This document shows, in pieces, positions 59,781 to 64,000 of a stretch of 64,000 nt of DNA; position 1 is the first letter of the stretch, and every line of letters starts with the position of its first letter. The DNA lies in assembly GCA_017464805.1 (NCBI GenBank), contig JAFTYE010000002.1, positions 46,297-110,296 of the forward strand. The letters run 5' to 3'. Source of the DNA: Clostridia bacterium (GTDB lineage Bacteria > Bacillota > Clostridia > Oscillospirales > CAG-272). The position numbers were made by a program, and so were the translations under genes. Under the pieces are notes generated by a model, which was given only the letters and a program-made list of their open reading frames with translations, was not told the origin of the DNA and ran no database searches.

Positions 59781-60144
59781 TCACTTCCCGTATTTTTCCG
59801 ACGTTTCGAAAAGAACGCTCCTCTCTGCTTCATCCGAAACCTGTAATATTTTCTTCCCGCGAAAAACGGCATAACGTATCACGTCATCGTCATGCCACGG
59901 AAGTGCCGCACAGTGATCGTAGTGAATTTCCGTTTTGATCTCTCTTGAAAACAGTTCGTCAATATAGCACCCGAATGTATCCGCGAGCATCGGTAGGAAG
60001 GCACTATCGGGTGCCGATCTCGCCGTTTCCCATTTGGAAATCGCTTGAAAGGTAACGCCTAATTTTTGCGCAAACTCCTCTTAGCCCGCACCTCTTTCTG
60101 TATTTCAAAATATTTGCAACCAATAGAATATTTACACTTTCCAT
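59781..60144 (-). pseudogene. Xre-family regulator with frameshift
   Basis: From ATG 60144 (behind AAAGGAGATGGATTG) the frame reads MESVNILLVANILKYRKRCGL and is then lost. One frame away it resumes EEFAQKLGVTFQAISKWETARS and PDSAFLPMLADTFGCYIDELF, an Xre HTH, and continues to a stop at 59781 with a C-terminal domain of about 50 residues. The gap at GGGCTAAGAGGAG fits a 5-base deletion inside the usual GLTQEEFA motif. The product would be about 120 residues. It is either a recent pseudogene or a sequence error. Confidence 0.75.
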
Positions 60145-60272
60145 CAATCCATCTCCTTTCTTTGATTTTATGATAACACATACGATCATGAAGTACAATC
60201 AATCAGCGGTTTAATTTTTTCAACCGCAGGTTGAATTTCGGTTAAATGATGTTGTGCCTTGCGGCACAAATG

Positions 60273-60304
60273 AAAAAATCCAAGTCGAAAGACTTGGATT
60301 TTTT
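60273..60304. terminator. Intrinsic terminator-like hairpin before a repeat
   Basis: A 14-bp perfect stem (60273-60286 with 60291-60304), GAAA loop. A second small hairpin TTGTGCC/GGCACAA is at 60252-60269. No gene clearly uses it. Confidence 0.75.
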
Positions 60305-60354
60305 GGCTCCTCCTGCCGGGCTTGCTTTTCTGCGGAAAAGCCACGGCGGGAAAA
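60303..60354. repeat. 52-bp direct repeat, copy A
   Basis: It matches 63686-63737 in 50 of 52 bases (TTGGCTCC-CCTGC-GGGCTTGC... to GGCGGGAAAA), in the same orientation. Each copy directly follows a terminator-like hairpin. Confidence 0.9.
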
Positions 60355-60360
60355 CGCCGT

Positions 60361-60501
60361 TCATCTACTCTCTTTGGCGGTGTTGATGGAGGCAATCAAA
60401 ATTCTACGAATTGTGCCGCATTGATTATAGAGATCCTTAGCGGTTTCTCTTTCTATCAAATCGGACTTTACAAACAACTCTATCCAATACTCTAAACTCG
60501 G
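60361..60501 (-). pseudogene. Fragment of a four-helix-bundle (S23/IVP) protein
   Basis: The minus frame from about 60501 to the stop at 60361 encodes EYWIELFVKSDLIERETAKD followed by LYNQCGTIRRILIASINTAK. This matches the last two helices of the small four-helix-bundle proteins often found near rRNA or as cargo genes. An in-frame stop precedes it and no start codon is available, so it is a 3' fragment. Bases 60510-60748 upstream hold short repeats of TTCACTATT type and no gene. Confidence 0.65.
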
Positions 60502-60748
60502 TCAAAACCATTTTTGAAATCGTCTTTCCAACTCATATATGCCACCGCCTTCCACGTAATTGTATCATAAAGGCATTGTTTTTTCAACATATCCGGTCAC
60601 CTCTTCAAGACCATAAGGTCGGGAAAAAGGTGCAATGGTAAAAAATGAAGATTTGCGAAGCAAATCAACCTTACTTCTTCACTATTCACTATTACCTTTT
60701 CCTTCCCAAAAATCCCGAATGCGAATTTTAGTGAAGAGTGAAAAAGCA

Positions 60749-60778
60749 AAATCCCGAACGCTTTCGCGTTCGGGATTT
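60749..60778 (-). terminator. Terminator of the GDSL hydrolase gene
   Basis: A 13-bp stem (60749-60761 with 60766-60778), TTTC loop, downstream of the stop at 60812. Confidence 0.85.
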
Positions 60779-60811
60779 CGGGGATAGCGAAGGGCAAAGG
60801 GCAGATCCGAC

Positions 60812-61438
60812 TCAGTTCTCCTTTGCGAGCAGCGAAGCAAAGGCGTCTGCAAGATGCCGACCGATGAAGGCGGCACCGTTTTTATTGGGATGTACCCCGT
60901 CACCCGAATAATACAGCGGCTCGGGCTGGGTCTCCATCGCTTCCTCAAACAGAAGGTCAAGCGGGATATACGCATCGGCAAATTCATCGGCAAGCTTGCG
61001 TACGATGTTCAAAACGGACACAAGCTCCTCTCTCATATGATCGACCTTGTCACAGTCCAAGAGATAGGGGGCCAGTATAACGATCTTCGCATTGGTCTGC
61101 TTGCGCAGGCGCGTCAAAATGGCGCGGTAATTCGTCTCAATCTGCTCATCAAACGTTTCGATCCGTTCCTCGGCATAACGGTGCCAGATATCGTTGACGC
61201 CGATCAGCACGGAGATCATATCCGGCTCAAACGAGATGGCGTCGCGATACAGTCGGTCGAACAGCTGGCAGGTACGGTTACCGCTGATACCCTGATTGAT
61301 AAACTCAAACTTCACCTCGGGAAACATATCCGCGAGCTGCTCTGCCACATACCTCGGATATCCGCTTCCCATGTCGTGATAATTTCTCTTGTCTCTGCCC
61401 GCATCCGTAATGCTGTCGCCTTGAAATAGGATTTTCAT
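60812..61438 (-). CDS. SGNH/GDSL-type esterase
   Basis: This 208-residue SGNH hydrolase starts at ATG 61438 behind GAAAGGAAAACGGATC. Block I is ILFQGDSITDAGRD at about 3-16 (catalytic Ser). Block II has the Gly in INQGISGN near 47, block III is VLIGVNDIW near 75 and block V is GDGVHPNKNG near 180 (Asp and His). It probably removes acetyl or other acyl groups from sugars, cytoplasmic since no signal is present. It is monocistronic with a consensus promoter. Confidence 0.9.
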   Translation of the reverse strand: MKILFQGDSITDAGRDKRNYHDMGSGYPRYVAEQLADMFPEVKFEFINQGISGNRTCQLFDRLYRDAISFEPDMISVLIGVNDIWHRYAEERIETFDEQIETNYRAILTRLRKQTNAKIVILAPYLLDCDKVDHMREELVSVLNIVRKLADEFADAYIPLDLLFEEAMETQPEPLYYSGDGVHPNKNGAAFIGRHLADAFASLLAKEN

Positions 61439-61523
61439 GATCCGTTTTCCTTTCTGCGCTTGTTGTTTTGCCATCATTTTCAGCGATGCTACACCGTAGG
61501 AGGTTGCACTTGATACAAGTACC

Positions 61524-61552
61524 ATTATAATTTGCAAACCAGGTCATGTCAA
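61524..61552 (-). promoter_or_regulatory. Consensus promoter of the GDSL esterase gene
   Basis: On the minus strand TTGACA (61552-61547), 17 bp, TATAAT (61529-61524). Confidence 0.88.
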
Positions 61553-61638
61553 GGTGATGCATGATGAATGTTACAAAAATGCAACGCAGAACAATCAAAG
61601 GAAAGAAAAATAGACCGCGGATGCAGTGCCTTGTTCAT

Positions 61639-62379
61639 TCAAAAGCGTTTACCCTTTTTGCGGGCGCACAGATCACAAATAACGAACACAACGAAATAGA
61701 TCAGCATGGCTGCCAAGGCGATCACGGGATAGGTCAAAAAGTCAAGCCCCTCAAAGGGAGAATGGAGCAAAAACATGGAATTGACCTCATACGCCACCGC
61801 CTCGGAAGCAAGCGCGCAAAAAACAAGGTTACAGTAGCCCCCGATCACCGCCATCCCGAAAATAGAGATGAGAATGCTCGTCATGTTTCTTTTCACGTCG
61901 ATCTTGATGTACCCGAAGAGCGGAAGCAGTAGCACGTTAAACAGAAGCGTGGCGTGCGCGGCGATGCTCTTGACGTTTTCATAATCGGCGAGCGTGGGGT
62001 TGCGGATGAAATCCACGTTGGCAAACATACCAACCAATGTCGAAACGGTTCCAAACCAAAACAGATAATCCGAGAGAAACGCCCCCACCCTCGATTGTTT
62101 GTTCTTCAAAAGGGCAAAGATCAAAGCGGACCACATGACCACGTTGCAGGGATAAATAGGCAAAATCAAATTGGGTGTCGCCCGCAGGTATTCCATCGCG
62201 TTGCCGCCCGTAACCAGCCGAAACAGAAACGAGCTGTAATGAAACAGGATCGTAAAAAGCGCCGCCGCAATCAGAATGACCGCCCGCGTGCGCTCTCGCT
62301 TGACCCGTTTTTTGATAAGTACCAGCCCCGCCGCGATGAAAGCGATCAGGATGCCGTTAAAGATCATCAGCTTGTCCAC
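61639..62379 (-). CDS. YwaF/TMEM164-like membrane protein
   Basis: This 246-residue protein has about seven membrane helices and starts at GTG 62379 behind AGGCGAAAACG. The pattern LPIYPCNVVMWSALIFALL near 75-95, HATLLFNVLLLPLFGY near 140 and the acidic NYENVKS-type loop resemble the YwaF/TMEM164 family, some of which act in lipid acyl transfer. Catalytic Cys and His (C78, H140) are in comparable places. The assignment is by pattern only. It is monocistronic. Confidence 0.6.
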   Translation of the reverse strand: MDKLMIFNGILIAFIAAGLVLIKKRVKRERTRAVILIAAALFTILFHYSSFLFRLVTGGNAMEYLRATPNLILPIYPCNVVMWSALIFALLKNKQSRVGAFLSDYLFWFGTVSTLVGMFANVDFIRNPTLADYENVKSIAAHATLLFNVLLLPLFGYIKIDVKRNMTSILISIFGMAVIGGYCNLVFCALASEAVAYEVNSMFLLHSPFEGLDFLTYPVIALAAMLIYFVVFVICDLCARKKGKRF

Positions 62380-62405
62380 CGTTTTCGCCTGCCTTTCTAA
62401 AAAGC

Positions 62406-62434
62406 ACTATACCACAATGCGATCCGTTTTTCAA
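62406..62434 (-). promoter_or_regulatory. Promoter of the YwaF-like gene
   Basis: On the minus strand TTGAAA (62434-62429), 17 bp, TATAGT (62411-62406). Confidence 0.72.
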
Positions 62435-62503
62435 GTGTTTTTCGGCAAAAAAGCAGGCATCGCTTGCGAAAGAGACTTGTAGGGCAGAGCCTTCCTCTGC
62501 CCA

Positions 62504-62599
62504 TGTCATCCTGAGCGGAGCACCGCCGAGATCCCGCCTGCGGCGATTTTGCCACGGCAAAATTTCGGCTGCGGACTTCGTCCTTCGCTCAGGATGACA
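62504..62599. repeat. MITE-like element with 14-bp inverted ends
   Basis: TGTCATCCTGAGCG at 62504-62517 is the exact reverse complement of 62586-62599. The interior is GC-rich and non-coding. Elements with these ends are common in gut Bacillota. The surrounding 62435-62740 has no gene. Confidence 0.7.
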
Positions 62600-62740
62600 C
62601 GGCGGTGCGGAGTCGAACTGCGAAGCAGCGCCGAGCAAAGCGATGGCGGGATCTCGGGCGGACTACATTCAAGATAACACACAGGGCGGATATTCCGCAC
62701 GGGGCTCTTCTATCTTCCACGACGTCCCGCACAGACAAAA

Positions 62741-62770
62741 GAGAAGCACCGCTCTCGCGGTGCTTCTTTT
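62741..62770. terminator. Intrinsic terminator
   Basis: A 10-bp stem (62743-62752 with 62757-62766), TCTC loop and T-rich tails, downstream of the small membrane gene region on the minus strand. Confidence 0.82.
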
Positions 62771-62797
62771 TTTGAGTTGACCCACCTTGATTATAAG

Positions 62798-62929
62798 TTA
62801 GTAACCAATGGATATTAACAACAATCCAAACAAAAGATAAAGAACAAATGCACCGATCAAACAACCGAGAACAATCAATATGATCCTTCCTATTTTCCTT
62901 GCTTTCGGATGCCTGTTTTTCTTTCCAAT
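62798..62929 (-). CDS. Possible small hydrophobic protein without a clear start
   Basis: A minus frame of 43 codons encodes a basic leader (KKNRHPKARK) and one membrane helix (IILIVLGCLIGAFVLYLLFGL) to a stop at 62798. It has no ATG, GTG or TTG at a plausible position after the in-frame stop at 62930, so it may be a frameshifted end of a larger gene or an artefact. It overlaps the end of the DUF3592 gene. Confidence 0.3.
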   Translation of the reverse strand: MGKKNRHPKARKIGRIILIVLGCLIGAFVLYLLFGLLLISIGY

Positions 62930-63480
62930 TTAGCCTGCTTCTTTTGTTGCTTCGCCGCCAATTTGCTTCTTTTAATCTCTTCGCCTTCTTTATCATATTC
63001 TTCTTGTGTAACTAAAAATTTGCGACGCGACTTTATCATCCACCGCAAGATAAACAAAATAAAGGCCAAGGAAAGCAATGCAAATACTACCCAAAACATT
63101 CCAACGCTCTGGGAACGGGGAGACGCTATGATCTCAGGGTTTTGAGGGTCATAAAAAATTTGTATCTTATCACCGACCGAATAATGCGCACCGGTTCCTG
63201 CCGCAAAGGATATCGCTGTATCGGTTTCTAATTCCCTGCTATAAACAACACCATCAACCTCGTATTCAATGTAGATTTCCTGTTTGTCAGGGCCTTTGTG
63301 ATGAATTTCAAGATCTATATCCACAATCGTTGCTTCAAGGGGTTTCATATCGGATACGAGCTGATCATATTGAATTTTGGATATAATAAAAAAAACAACG
63401 ATAGAACTGCACAATATAATGCAGAACAAAATGGCCGCCAAGCCCTTTTTGAAAGCTCTATTATATCGCAATTCAGACAT
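62890..63480 (-). CDS. DUF3592 domain membrane protein
   Basis: This 196-residue protein starts at ATG 63480. A helix (about 13-35) leads to an outside domain (about 45-120) with VDGVVYSRELETDT and VGDKIQIFYDPQNPE, the DUF3592 hallmark. A second helix (about 127-148) and a basic tail (KRSKLAAKQQKKQAKLERK) follow. The role is unknown. Promoter TTGACG, 17 bp, TAAAAT lies upstream. Confidence 0.8.
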   Translation of the reverse strand: MSELRYNRAFKKGLAAILFCIILCSSIVVFFIISKIQYDQLVSDMKPLEATIVDIDLEIHHKGPDKQEIYIEYEVDGVVYSRELETDTAISFAAGTGAHYSVGDKIQIFYDPQNPEIIASPRSQSVGMFWVVFALLSLAFILFILRWMIKSRRKFLVTQEEYDKEGEEIKRSKLAAKQQKKQAKLERKTGIRKQGK

Positions 63481-63505
63481 ACGATCACCGCCTTTCTTTA
63501 TTTCC

Positions 63506-63534
63506 ATTTTATCATAAAATGCAATTTGCGTCAA
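63506..63534 (-). promoter_or_regulatory. Promoter of the DUF3592 gene
   Basis: On the minus strand TTGACG (63534-63529), 17 bp, TAAAAT (63511-63506). Confidence 0.75.
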
Positions 63535-63535
63535 T

Positions 63536-63644
63536 ATTATTCATTATTCATCAGCGAAGCGGCTTCATTCTTCATTATTCATTCAAAATCCGCTTTCGTT
63601 TAATGAATAATGAATGATGAATAATGAATAATGAAAAATGAATC
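63536..63644. repeat. ATTCATTATTC inverted repeat element
   Basis: Runs of ATTATTCATTATTCAT on the left (63536-63590) are mirrored by AATGAATAATGAAT runs on the right (63598-63644), forming a long imperfect hairpin of MITE type. Non-coding. Confidence 0.75.
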
Positions 63645-63651
63645 ATACAAA

Positions 63652-63685
63652 CAAAAATCCGCCTTCTTGCGAAAGCGGATTTTGT
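63652..63685. terminator. Terminator-like hairpin before repeat copy B
   Basis: AAAATCCGC pairs with GCGGATTTT (63654-63662 with 63675-63683). Its place relative to the repeat equals that of the hairpin at 60273-60304. Confidence 0.65.
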
Positions 63686-63737
63686 TTGGCTCCCCCTGCT
63701 GGGCTTGCTTTTCTGCGGAAAAGCCACGGCGGGAAAA
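63686..63737. repeat. 52-bp direct repeat, copy B
   Basis: It matches 60303-60354 in 50 of 52 bases. A shorter match to its start (TTTGGCTCCCCC) occurs at 63825-63836 inside the recombinase frame, again right after a hairpin. Confidence 0.9.
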
Positions 63738-63751
63738 TGGCTCTGCCATTT

Positions 63752-64000
63752 TCAGGACCCGCCTTTCAAGTCCAGCGCAAAAAAGCGAAACAAAAACGGG
63801 CAGCCTGTTGGCTGCCCGTTTTCGTTTGGCTCCCCCGTGGAAGCTATATTCGAAATCGAGAGAATACCCGAAGCTTCAAGCTCGGCAAAGGTTATTGTCT
63901 TTGTTCCCTTATTGTAATTGAACGTAATGACCATCTTGTCATCGTATAAGAAAATGCGGTTTATGAAGGTATCGATAAATCGGCGGCGGTGTTCAAACTT
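63752..64000 (-). CDS. Serine recombinase C-terminus, cut by the window edge
   Basis: The frame open at the right edge encodes KFEHRRRFIDTFINRIFLYD, DKMVITFNYNKGTKTITFAE, then a short tail to a stop at 63752. This resembles the C-terminal end of large serine site-specific recombinases (resolvase family) from Clostridia integrative elements. The catalytic N-terminus would lie beyond 64000. The last 25 codons run through a terminator-like hairpin (63793-63822) and repeat sequence, so the ancestral stop was probably earlier. It hints that a mobile element lies past the edge. Confidence 0.7.
   Translation of the reverse strand, partial: KFEHRRRFIDTFINRIFLYDDKMVITFNYNKGTKTITFAELEASGILSISNIASTGEPNENGQPTGCPFLFRFFALDLKGGS

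Noticed and set aside
59593-59784. N-terminal extension of the HAD hydrolase
   Set aside because: The extra 64 residues cross the promoter at 59633-59661 and have no ribosome binding site. The HAD motif I begins right after the ATG at 59592.
62601-62640. tRNA-like GGAGTCGAACTGCG segment
   Set aside because: Only a short T-arm-like match exists. No acceptor stem, anticodon arm or full cloverleaf could be drawn.

Overview
The window looks like a chromosome segment of an anaerobic, GC-rich gut-type Clostridia (Bacillota), probably an uncultured relative of the Oscillospiraceae or Christensenellaceae. The evidence is a tryptophan T-box, sigma-A-like promoters (TTGACA, 16-18 bp, TATAAT), strong AGGAGG-type ribosome binding sites, cohesin and dockerin modules, many AraC regulators and intracellular glycosidases, and no rRNA, tRNA or CRISPR that I could find. 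Taxonomy is inferred from gene style only. Coding is dense on both strands with short, well-terminated transcription units.

Layout. 0.1-4 kb: a GH78-like and a GH110-like glycosidase. 4-6.4 kb: a trigger-factor-like lipoprotein and a small acidic protein. 6.4-8 kb: a solitary trpB behind a Trp-specific T-box. 8-8.8 kb: a frameshifted SLOG gene divergent from a small Xre regulator. 8.8-13 kb: cysK, mnmA, and an AraC regulator divergent from a GH29 fucosidase. 13-18.6 kb: two secreted or anchored cohesin proteins with CxxC repeats, one also carrying a dockerin. 19-26 kb: tspO, DUF2156, a secreted nuclease, a phosphoribosyltransferase, putP and glmS. 26-28 kb: three tandem Xre regulators and a DUF6809-like gene. 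28-33 kb: a small surface-polysaccharide unit (pyruvyl transferase, flippase, FrhB-like Fe-S protein, esterase-like hydrolase). 33-35 kb: a second cysteine synthase and a second DUF6809-like/Xre module. 35-38 kb: sialidase, sialate lyase and their AraC regulator. 38-45 kb: polyol dehydrogenases, a GH2 beta-mannosidase and an AraC regulator. 45-48.4 kb: an HTH-kinase fusion, class II aldolase and D-lyxose isomerase operon. 48.7-50.6 kb: a metallo-beta-lactamase-fold gene with a TIR-like/RipA-like membrane protein. 50.7-58.2 kb: a five-gene catabolic cluster with an AraC regulator. 58-64 kb: housekeeping hydrolases, membrane proteins, gene remnants, MITE-like repeats and the 3' end of a serine recombinase.

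How the genes fit together. Most metabolic genes handle host or plant glycans imported as small oligosaccharides: rhamnose, galactose, fucose, sialic acid and mannose-containing substrates are cleaved by enzymes that lack signal peptides, each set next to an AraC regulator. Mannose or lyxose released by the GH2 enzyme could feed the isomerase, kinase and aldolase.

The most interesting material is (1) the Xre/DUF6809-like module, present twice, with a palindromic operator exactly inside the promoter spacer, plus two orphan copies of the promoter; (2) the isolated two-gene unit of an MBL hydrolase and a TIR-like plus RipA-like membrane protein, which resembles an effector system; (3) the cohesin/CxxC-repeat pair; and (4) the HTH-sugar kinase fusion with its own palindrome.
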